Of a stretch of DNA of 64,000 nt, positions 36,659 through 47,310 are shown one piece after another. Location of the stretch: the NCBI GenBank assembly GCA_009760855.2, contig WPIO01000031.1, positions 3,141,001 to 3,205,000 on the forward strand, read 5' to 3'. This stretch comes from Cristatella mucedo. Lineage: Eukaryota > Bryozoa > Phylactolaemata > Cristatellidae. Below the pieces are notes generated by a model. That model worked only from the letters and a program-made list of their open reading frames with translations. It ran no database searches and was not told where the DNA came from. Position 1 is the first letter of the stretch. Each line of letters begins with the position of its first letter. Made by a program: the position numbers and the translations under genes.

Positions 36659-37903
36659 GAAATTACGTGCCTATGGACATCATGGCAGCTGTTATCGCTT
36701 CGTCATCGCAGATCAAATGCATTCCTAGATATTAATGTTGTTGCTAAGATTCATGAACTATGCATTAACAAAAGAAAAGCACCCCATAGCCGCCGTGGTG
36801 GCCGGAACCGCCAGCTCAGACGCCGCTCGTTGGGCGGGAACTGCGAGCTGAGTACCCGCTCGTTCGGTATTCCTAGCATTGTCTCGAAACGCTCAGCACG
36901 CTCCCCCACATGCATCACTATAAATTCCTCAAACTTGGTGGTCATCAAGCCTGTTGTAACCCCATCGGCCAGACTTAACGCTTGCCTTTGGAATCCTCGC
37001 TCAATGTGCAATAAACCTCTAGTAATAAGCGACCTTATTTCTGAAAACGGTATCGACCTGCTCGCACTAACTGAAACTTGGCTGAAATCGATAAACTGCC
37101 CGACAATTAAAGATGCTACTCCATCTGGTTCCTCGTTCTTTCACACCCCTAGATCATCCAAAACTGGAGGTGGAGTTGCTATTGTCGTGCGCTCGAAATT
37201 CAACTTCAAGCCATTTGCGGTACCCTCGAAGCAGTCTTTTGAATCAATTGTCTTGGTCTCACCCGAAAACAAGCTACCGATAGTGGCAGTAGTCTATCGC
37301 CCACCAGGTACCAAATCCTCCCTTATCTCAGATTTCTCTGATCTCATTTCGATTCTGTGTGCAAGAAATCGATCCTTCCTCGTTATGGGTGATTTCAACG
37401 TTCACTTTGATAACTTATCTGACGCTTTCAGCACCGAATTTCGTGCATTGACTGACTCATTGTCTCTTGTGGCTCATGTGCATGGCCATACCCACATCAA
37501 GGGTCACACACTCGACCAGATTTTCTCATACAACTGCACTCTGTCATCACCAATTATTACCAAATCCTGCTTATCTAACCACATGCAGATCTCATTCAAT
37601 CTACAGTGTGTGCCCACATCCTCCTCTAAAATAACCTGTGAATCGCGAAACCTCCAGACCCTTGACATCGATGCTATCCGTGCGAGAATATCTGCTTCAC
37701 CTCTGCTGCTCAATCCTCCCTCCGATCTGTCATCATTGGTAGATAGCTACAACACGACACTAGCTGACACGCTCGACGAGTTTGCACCTCTGACAAAGCG
37801 CACTGTGCGCCCCCGCCCAGACGGCCTATGGTTTACCACAGACATTAAACTAGCCAAGTCTACTAAACGAAAGCTTGAAAAAGCATACAAAGATCCGGAC
37901 TAA
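36659..37903 (+). pseudogene. LINE endonuclease domain (APE-like), frameshifted from its RT
   Basis: The frame is open from 36659. An N-terminal basic segment (KIHELCINKRKAPHSRRGG) resembles the start of L2/CR1 ORF2. The endonuclease follows with WNPRSM, LALTETWL, GGGVAIVVRS, VVYRPPG, MGDFNVHFD and GHTLDQIFS. The final SDH motif reads LSNHMQISF, so the Asp next to the catalytic His is Asn. In active copies the domain nicks target DNA. The frame ends at 37903 through a single-base loss near 37895-37902; the next frame continues with the expected linker sequence. No ATG is needed for the call, as the true start is uncertain. Confidence 0.9.
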
Positions 37904-39633
37904 CTGTCCATCCACAGGCATATGAAGACTACTGTAGGTCGTACCAATCGATCCTAGCAAAGGCCACGTCTAGCTTCTACAAAAACATTGTTGAATCACA
38001 GATGCACAATCCAAAAATGCTGATATCGACAATAAACCATCTCCTCAACCGTTCCCAGATTAGCTCCTTACCTGATGATCCTAGTGATGATCTAGCCGAT
38101 CGCTTCTCTCGATTCTTTGTGCAGAAGATAGACAAGATCAGGGAATCCATCCCTGCGATGACAACCTCCCCACTAGAATGCTGTCCCTCGGTTCCTGGCT
38201 GCACCTCAATGTCTGCATTTAAGCAGGTCACTAGTGATCTAGTCCTAAAGTTCGTATCTCAATCAAAGAAGACAACAAGTCCTCTGGACCCCATTCCCAC
38301 TGTCCTGCTCCTACGTTGCATCGATCTGCTGCTGCCATGCATAACTAACATAATTAATATGTCATTAGCCTCAGGTCATGTCCCAGCACCTTTCAAAAAA
38401 GCTGTAGTCAGGCCACTTCTCAAGAAAGCTACACTAGACCAAGAGAACTTGAGCAACTACCGCCCAGTTTCCCTTCTACCATTCCTATCGAAGACACTGA
38501 AACGGGTCGTGGCGGACCAGCTGAACTCGTCTATGGAAACCTCACACCTTGCTAGTAAGTTCCAGTCTGGCTTTAGAGCTAATCACTCCACAGAGTCAGC
38601 ATTGCTTAGAGTATACAACGACCTACTTAGGAATGCAGACATGGGTAGAGTGTCTCTGCTTGTTCTGCTTGATCTTTCGGCAGCTTCTGACACCATCGAT
38701 CACAAAGTTCTTCTAGAGCGCCTCTCATCTCGCCTGGGCATCACTGGCACTGCTCTGCAGTGGTTCAGGTCCTATCTCAGTGGGAGACTCCAGAGTATTG
38801 ACGTGAATGGACAAAGATCATCTGAAGTACCTCTGAAATATGGAGTACCTCAGGGCTCAGTGCTAGGTCCGGTTCTTTTCACGGTTTATACTCTGCCTCT
38901 TGCTGATGTGATTGCCAAGCACAATCTAGGCTTTCACTTCTATGCGGATGACACTCAGTTGTACCTTTGCTTTGATCCCTCCCAGCCTTCGAGCACCTCA
39001 AATTCTCTCAACTCACTAGCTGCATGCATTGATGACATCCGCACATGGATGGCAGCAAATTTTCTAAAACTAAACGATGATAAAACTAACTTACTTGTTA
39101 TGGGCAAACCCAGTGTGATTCACAAATTGGAAAGGCTGACGCTCAAAATTGGCTCTGCCAGCATATCTCCAGTTGAATCAGCTCGAAATCTAGGTGTCAT
39201 ATTCCAAAGCGACCTCTCGTTAGACGACCATATCAGCTCCACAGTCAAATCCGCCTATTTTCAGCTTCATAACATTGCTAAAATTCGGACTTGTTTAGAT
39301 AAAGATACCACATCTAAGTTGGTCCATGCATTCGTGACATCCCGTCTCGACTTCTGCAACTCGCTGCTTACTGGCCTACCAGCATGTGCGATCAGGCGAT
39401 TGCAGCTGGTGCAAAATTCGGCAGTTAGTATTGTCTGCCGTGAGCTTCGCAGTTGCCACATTACTCCACTTCTTGCCGACCTGCACTGGCTACCAGTCAA
39501 GCAACGGATTGACTTCAAGGCTTTGTCGCTCACTTTAGGTCCCTTCATTCTATGGCTCCAGCCTATCTTTCAGATATACTACCCCATCAGGCCAAGCGTC
39601 GTACCACCCGCTTTTCGGAATCCAACAGTCTAG
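37900..39633 (+). pseudogene. LINE reverse transcriptase domain (L2 type)
   Basis: Open from 37900, with the first ATG at 38002. Motifs in order: PVSLLPFLSKTLKRVV, SGFRANHSTESALL, LDLSAASDTIDH (38668-38703), GVPQGSVLGPVLF (38842-38880), FYADDTQLYL (YADD at 38941-38952) and WMAANFLKLNDDKTNLL. The palm Asp residues and YADD are kept. In the DLSAAFDT-type motif the usual Phe is Ser. Near 39535 a base is missing from a T run (cacttta here, cacttttaa at 58850), so the last 30 or so residues are out of frame. The enzyme would have copied LINE RNA at a nicked target. This copy is inactive as it stands. Confidence 0.92.
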
Positions 39634-39803
39634 AAATACCTCGTACAAACCTTAAATCCTTTGGAGACCGTGCATTTAGTTCGTATGCTCCCACAGCCTG
39701 GAACTCCCTCCCGACCTGCGTCAGAACATCCCCTGACCTGACCACATTTAAAAGGAACCTAAAAACACACCTATTTAGGACAGCATTTAGTGGGTCCCTG
39801 TGA
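39552..39803 (+). pseudogene. LINE ORF2 C-terminal segment, out of frame
   Basis: Continues the RT protein after the frameshift: MAPAYLSDILPHQAKRRTTR, SFGDRAFSSYAPTAWNSLPT and a terminal LFRTAFSGSL. At 58637-59122 the same segment is fused in frame to the preceding RT sequence, which shows the break here is a lesion. Confidence 0.92.
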
Positions 39804-39930
39804 TTCGTCCTTGATGTGCTTATGTGTGCTGACCCCGTGCATGTCACCCCTAACCATATTATTCATTTTCTTTGTTTTTCAAGCACGATCTTACTTACCA
39901 TTCAATTTCATTTCACTTTGCAGTAAATGT

Positions 39931-39971
39931 AAAGCGCCTAGAGAGAGATTAAGTTTTCTGAGGGCGTTTTA
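39931..39971 (+). other. L2 3' stem-loop before the ATT tail
   Basis: The motif aaagcgcc ... gggcgtttt brackets an inner agaga ... ttct pairing. In fresher copies (for example 47148-47187) the outer arms are a perfect AAAGCGCC/GGCGCTTT. By analogy with L2 and CR1 elements it may be the RT recognition structure. This is inferred. Confidence 0.7.
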
Positions 39972-40035
39972 TCAAGTGAATTATTATTATTATCATTAAG
40001 CTCATCTTTCCGTAAATTAAAATAAAATAAGATTT

Positions 40036-40275
40036 ATTTTTATAGAGCCTTAAGAGAACTTGACCTCTATTCATGTGCTTCACGTGTGCCACAGGCTCGA
40101 GCCCACGACATCGTCATCAAATAAATTCACCTTGACCATGGTCAAGGCGAGCACCTTATAATAATATTAATGCACTTGATAAAGCACCCTCACAGAACTC
40201 AATCTCTTCCTAGCCGCTTTACATTTGCTGCTAAGGGAAATCACTGGGCTAAGCCAGCGAGGCCATACGATAAGA
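40036..40275 (-). mobile_element. SINE-A, minus-strand copy interrupted by an L2 tail
   Basis: 40036-40158 carries the L2-like tail, the B-box (ggctcgagccc) and the body; 40241-40275 carries the A-box end (actgggctaagccagcg). Between them lies an L2 tail at 40159-40240. Confidence 0.78.
40159..40240 (-). mobile_element. Tail-only L2 insertion in a SINE-A
   Basis: On the minus strand it reads from ttagcagcaaatgtaaagcg through ttctgtgagggtgc to an AT-rich tail, about 82 bp. A target duplication is not clear. Confidence 0.8.
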
Positions 40276-40468
40276 AGAACCAGAACTAATCAGATTTGAA
40301 CTCTATGTCTTTGCCCTGTGGATAAGAGCATTGAGGCTTACATGATCAACATATTTCAATTGTAGGCATGCGAATGAGTTCGACAATAATCTTGTTCTTG
40401 CAAATGTCGTCCCAAAGTCCCATAGAGTTTTAATTAGGTGAACACCTGAAAGTCTGCTCTGAGAGGGT

Positions 40469-42587
<2,119 letters not shown>

Positions 42588-42705
42588 AATCATTATTATT
42601 ATCATTATTATTATTATTATTATTATTATAAGACATTTGCACGCAGTGCCCTAAGAGGAACTAATTTCTTTTTGGGCCCCCTACATATGCTGTAAAGGAA
42701 GAGGT
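42588..42705 (-). mobile_element. L2-type 3' tail, solo diverged copy
   Basis: A long ATT-type tail (42588-42630, complement) is followed by gtgccctaagaggaactaat and tgggccccctacatatgctg, a diverged version of the tail stem-loop region. Confidence 0.72.
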
Positions 42706-42958
42706 CAGTTGGCTAGGGATATTATGCACAGCGTCAGCACAAGCATAAGCACACAACAAAAAATGCATAAGAACCGAGCAAATGCTGTACAGCAAGCCAT
42801 CACACAATGCTATCTCACAACCACTCGGAGCACGAACATCGAAAATGAGAGACCCCGTAGCTCTGCTGGTCGCAAGGTCGGTCAGCCCTGACCCCAGCCT
42901 CAGGCTAGGGCTGTGGGCTGCAGAGCTGGCAGCCATCTTTGTTTGCTGCCATACAGAC

Positions 42959-43045
42959 CTTGATAAATGCTTCTCTCTCGGCGTCGTCTTCCATGTCGAG
43001 CAGCTCGTCGATGTCCAGCTCCCCGTCGTACGTCTCGGACGCATC
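42959..43045 (-). CDS. PPP1R14-like protein phosphatase 1 inhibitor, exon 2
   Basis: 87 bases (29 codons) on the minus strand: an acceptor ...cgttgtag before 43045 and a donor after 42959 (AAG then GTCTGT). The translation contains DGELDIDELLDMEDDAER, which matches the conserved acidic helix of PPP1R14 inhibitors (CPI-17, PHI-1, KEPI: (D/E)IDELLDMES-type). Both boundaries are phase 0, so exon 1 (ending LYNIT) joins cleanly. The family's exon 3, expected to encode LL..C..P...FI..LL, was not found downstream in this window. Other readings of this stretch give no family match. An uninterrupted (CTG)-type run lies 115 bp upstream in intron 1. Confidence 0.82.
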
Positions 43046-43159
43046 CTACAACGACGGGGCACACGTGTGATAAGGGTGTCTGGCAACAGCAATCTAGCAA
43101 CAACAGCACATCACCGGGGAGTCTGGGCACCGGGCATCGTCCTCGGCAAGGCCGTCACA

Positions 43160-43193
<34 letters not shown>

Positions 43194-46100
43194 AGGCGAA
43201 TGCGGCATGGCTGCTGCTGCTGCTGCAGCTAAAGAGGGCAGCTGCTGGGGGATGGAGGCAGCTGAAGGATTGCGCCGTGTAGTTCGTGCAGTTCGCAGAA
43301 CTATATCTGCTCAGGCTTTCGGCAACGTTCGAAAACAAACCGAAGAGGAATGCTACACTTGTTCGTGAAAAAACTCGGCTCTCGCCTGTGCACGGCTCGA
43401 AGTTTTCGGAGCCTCGCGCTGGCCTCTGAGCTGGCTACAGAGGCTCTACCTCTGCCGGCGTCTGCTCTCGGCGTCCGACCGAGCAGCATGAATCACGGTC
43501 GGCCCCTCGTCTGCGGTCGGCCCCTCGTCTGCCGTGTGCCACAGATAGCAGTGCTGGAGCCAACGGCTCGAATAAGTGAAGGCAAACTTCCAAGCATGCT
43601 CGTGAGCAACCAGGCAGCTCTGGTGAAGACACACGGATAAAATGCGATAAAATGCAGTCCGATAAAATGGTGCCAACAGTCTCTTTCTCCCGGCCACACC
43701 GACTGGGCAGCAGTGTGCATAGTAGGTACGAAACTGCACAAGCATTGCACAGCCATAAATTATCTAATCGTTCGACATAGCTTAGTCGACGATTCGTTAA
43801 ATTAATGATAATTATAACCATAATGAGACAATTATATCGCCGGCGTAGTACTACTAATAATTGTAATACTAAACATTTAAGTTACAGGAAAGAGTTCCGA
43901 AAAATCCAAAATACCGACCAATTCATCATAAACCCAGGTTTTGCCAGTTTAGATCGTCGAATATTGACGGATGCAGCAGCTTAGGTAGGATCACTGCGGG
44001 CATCGAGCTTACACTGATAGCTGAGCGATAGCTGAGCAAGCCCATTGACAATCATTGTCGTTACCACTTCTAGTCTAACAGTGGCACTGAAATGGTCGAA
44101 TTAGCAACACAAGGCAAAATTAGACCATTTTACGAGGCTAGAGACTCGCACATTGTAGCAGCCACGGTTCAATAAAGTCTAATAAATGGCTGCATGCAGA
44201 AGGTAGGTGAAGAGATAGGGAATAGCCGAAAATGCCTCTCGACCGGTGGCCCCCAAGCAGTGGCGTACCATAGGGAGGCTGAGGTGTACATCCCCGGGAG
44301 CTGGATCAGTGGGTGCCAAAATGGGGCTTCATAGTGAGGGGTACAATCTGCCTAGTTCGTCCCAGGGCACACAATATCCTAGGGAATGCCACTGCCCCCA
44401 AGCTACCGCTAGGTGGCCGGAGACGCTAGGTGGCCGGAGACGGCTAAATTTGAACGATTATCTAGACGTTGTGCTCCTGCTAGATACTTCAGAAAATCCT
44501 GACATGCGCTCGAACACACATGCGCGCGCAAGCACACACAAGCACACACATAAAAGCACACGAGCAGACAAATGCCTCCCAGAGCTCTTGTTGGCCAAGA
44601 CGTTCTTTGGAGCATGATGACTTCAGCGGCCGTCATGGGGGTGGGGTTGGTTATGTAAACGGTCAGCCCTAAAGCAATAGTCAGCTGCCGAGCTGCACCA
44701 GGCTAGATCAATCGGCGGCTCTTTCAGCTTTTGTAAATGGTGGTGTGGGGTCATCGGCTTGATTGTTCAGCCCCAAATCAAAATAGGACGCCCATCCGGC
44801 AGCAGCTGCTGGGTTGCTCACGGTGCTTCCGGGGAAAGTGAAGGAGGAGGCTGGTGGTAGGGGTAGGTTGTCATCGAGCCTCCTGGCGCCCCCTGGACAG
44901 TCCGGCTAGCAGTCTAGACATCGGGTGACCGGTTGGCCAGGCAGCCCTCGGCTTTGCCGACTTCCCTAATCTGGCGTCTGAGTCAGCGTGCCTGCTCTGC
45001 TATGCAGACCCACGAACCCTGCCTCACCACGGCAAACAGCCAGCCACACACGATCGGCCCAGGGGACAAACAAGCAAAACACTGGGCAACAGCACTGGCC
45101 AGCTCGGTGTGAAGAGCTAGAAGCCAGACAGACATTATCGGCCAAGGCCGGCACGTGGGGCAGCTCATAAGGCAGCCCAAAGGAGCAGAGCTGAGCCGAG
45201 TCCAGAGAGCCAGTCATTCGAACGAATGAGTCAGCAGCCAGTGCTGGCAGCCTCAGCCTCAAACCCCAACGGTCGTCTGCAGCAGGGACATTTCACTGCT
45301 ACAACGCCCTGCGGCTGGGAGAGCAGCATGCTCATTAGAGCAAACGTTCTGGCACCTCCTAGCTAGCAGCACAACGGCTCAGGCGAGAGCACGCGGGCAC
45401 CAGGTACGGCTCAGTAATGAGGTGCAGTCTGTCCCGAGTTAGCAGCCACCGCACAGGCTGCCTGCCTGCTTGCCCGCACCTTGCCCGCACCTTGTCCACG
45501 CCCTTGGTTGCCCCCTGCCGGGCAGCAGCCGTCTCTGCTGGCTGTCCTACCACTGAGCTAAGAGGCTGCGACAGTGCAGCAGCCGCGGCTGGCTGCGTTT
45601 GTGGCTAGCTGGGGGGGGGGCGGCCTGACGTTATCGCGAGCCGCTCGGCCGACCGGCGCCGTCAAACACGAGGCGCTGTGTGAAATAATGCCGGGCCGGA
45701 GCGACTGAATGGCCAGCAGAAGCCAGCGACTGCCAAAGGCGGATGAAAACCGACACCGTTCGGAGCCGCTACCAGCCCGAGGGCCTCTCGCTTCCTAAAC
45801 CCCCCCCCCCCCACCACCACCACCACCCGGGCGACCCGCCCACGCGTGCTCGCTCGAGCGGCGTCGCACGCCAGCTAGACAACAAAGGACGGCAAGCGAG
45901 ATACGGCGGCTCGCGGCGGCCGGCGGCGCATCGCGAGAGCGCTCCTCCTCCGACGCTGGCGCCGTCGCTCGCCGGGGATGCGAGCGCCGTGCGGAGTCGA
46001 GGCTCGAGCTGAGGCGAGCCGCCGCAGCCGCCGTGCAGGGGCAGCCCGCGGCTCGCGCCGCGAGCCGCGGGGCCCCTCCGCGCGGCGGTGCACGAAGCAG

Positions 46101-46285
46101 CAGCGCTGCCGGTCAACCCGCGGCGGCGGCAACGGCGACAACGGTCGAACCTCGGCAACTCTGCTGCTGCTGCCGCCGCCGAGATGCTATAGGTGCAAAA
46201 CTGCCGCGGAGCGGAGGCCACGGTCCGGCGCCGGCCGCCGCGCGCCAGGGCCGTCGCGCGCGTGCGCGCGGCCGGCGGCGCGTAC
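43046..46285 (-). other. Intron 1 of the PPP1R14-like gene
   Basis: About 3.2 kb between two phase-0 exons, beginning GTACGC (46285 downward) and ending TGTAG (43046). It holds a (GCT)n run at 43160-43191, doubled short motifs near 43497-43532 and 44405-44440, and CpG-island sequence near exon 1. I saw no other gene inside it. Confidence 0.75.
43160..43191. repeat. (CTG/CAG) trinucleotide run in intron 1
   Basis: About ten consecutive GCT units on the plus strand (CAG-type on the transcribed minus strand), followed by a second shorter cluster at 43209-43230. Confidence 0.95.
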
Positions 46286-46900
46286 CGTTATGTTGTAGAG
46301 GTGCATGAGCTCGGCGTCGATCCAGAACTCCACGCGCAGGCGCTTCTGCACGAGCTTGAGCTCGTGCTGGCCGTACCTCATCGTCAGGTACTTCTTTCTC
46401 TCGGCGCTCTTCTCGTCGTCCGTCTCCCGGTCGAAGGACACGTTGCCCGCGCCGCCGCCGCCGCCGGCGGCGGACTCCGTCTCCTCCTCTTCGCCGCCAC
46501 CGCGCTTGAGCTCCTCCGCACGACTGAGAGCGTCCGCAGCCGATCCTGCCATTCGCACCGCGACGCCGCCACCACAGCCGGCACAGCGAGCGGGCGAGAG
46601 AGACAGACACGAGCGCACAAAAGCGTGCGACGCGCCGCTGCCACCGACCGCGACGTAAGCCAAGCCCGCTCGGGCCGCCCCACCAGGCGTGCCGAGGTCG
46701 CCGGAAGCGGCCCGCGGCCGGCGTGACCCCGTAACCGCAGGGCACGGTGGGAGGGCTCGGGGTGCGCTTCCGCCGCCGTCCCGCTAGCGAGCCGGCGACT
46801 CGCGCGTTCTGTGGGAAAATGAAAAAGGGGAAATTCATTCTCGCTTGGAGTAGGCCGCGAATCGCTGGCGCCGCGGACGTTTGGTAACGAGAGCGCTCAG
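45600..46900. promoter_or_regulatory. CpG island over the 5' end of the PPP1R14-like gene
   Basis: Dense CpG and GC-rich sequence spans exon 1 and flanks. It contains a G run (45611-45620) and a C run (45800-45812). No TATA box stands out. Position relative to the ATG at 46552 fits a CpG-island promoter. Confidence 0.65.
46286..46552 (-). CDS. PPP1R14-like protein phosphatase 1 inhibitor, exon 1
   Basis: Starts at ATG 46552 (minus) and gives 89 codons ending ...MHLYNIT before a donor GTACGC. Residues 1-50 are acidic and glycine-rich (EEEETES, AGGGGGAG) and probably disordered. Residues 53-86 carry the family core: KKYLTMRYGQHEL, then RLRVEFWIDAELMHLY. In CPI-17 a VTVKYDR motif holds the inhibitory phospho-threonine; here LTMRY places it at Thr57. 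In the family, phosphorylation of that Thr by PKC or related kinases makes the protein inhibit myosin phosphatase. An in-frame upstream start at 46663 exists but adds low-complexity sequence. Not assigned to a specific paralogue. Confidence 0.82.
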
Positions 46901-46928
46901 ACCGCAGCACCTGAGCGACGACGCGGCG

Positions 46929-47217
46929 AAAGGAACCTAAGAACGCACCTATTTAGGACAGCATTTAGTGCGTCCCTGTGATTCGTCCTTGATGTGCTTA
47001 TGCTTGCTGACACTGTGCATGCTGCCACTAACCACATTTGCATGCTGACCCTGTGCATGTCACCCCTAACCATATTATTCATTTTGTTTGTTTTTTCAAG
47101 CATGATTTTACTTACCATTCAATTGCATTTCACTTTACAGCAAATGTAAAGCGCCTAGAGAGAGATTAAGTTCTCTGAGGGCGCTTTATCAAGTGAATTA
47201 TTATTATTATTATTATT
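46929..47217 (+). mobile_element. L2 family A 3' end, about 290 bp
   Basis: Begins at ggaacctaagaacgcacctatttagg (matching about 39756), runs through the 3' UTR and a perfect AAAGCGCC/GGCGCTTT stem-loop (47148-47187), and ends in ATT repeats. Little diverged from the main copy, so young. It lies about 380 bp upstream of the PPP1R14-like start codon. Confidence 0.93.
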
Positions 47218-47310
47218 AAGCCATTGCAGCAAATGCAAAGCGCCTAGAGAGAGATTGAGTTCTCTGTGGGCGCTTTATCAAGTGCATTATCATTATTATT
47301 ATAATTATTG
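47218..47310 (+). mobile_element. Tail-only L2 copy, directly behind the previous one
   Basis: A second, slightly different tail (ccattgcagcaaatgcaaag ... attgagttctctgtgggcgc) of about 92 bp starts at the end of the first ATT tract. This suggests insertion into the AT-rich tail. Confidence 0.9.

Larger units (their letters stand above)
36545..39997 (+). mobile_element. L2-clade family A LINE, near-complete copy
   Basis: A single-ORF non-LTR retrotransposon. A 5' segment shared with 23325-23490 is followed by an endonuclease frame, a reverse transcriptase frame, a C-terminal segment, a 3' UTR with a stem-loop, and an ATT-repeat tail ending about 39997. Domain order (APE endonuclease then RT) and motifs (YRPPG, GDFN, GVPQGS, FYADD, NFLKLNDDKT) fit the CR1/L2 group. 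The ATT tail favours L2. Two single-base frameshifts disable it. Other family members in the window are fragments of this element. Confidence 0.92.
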
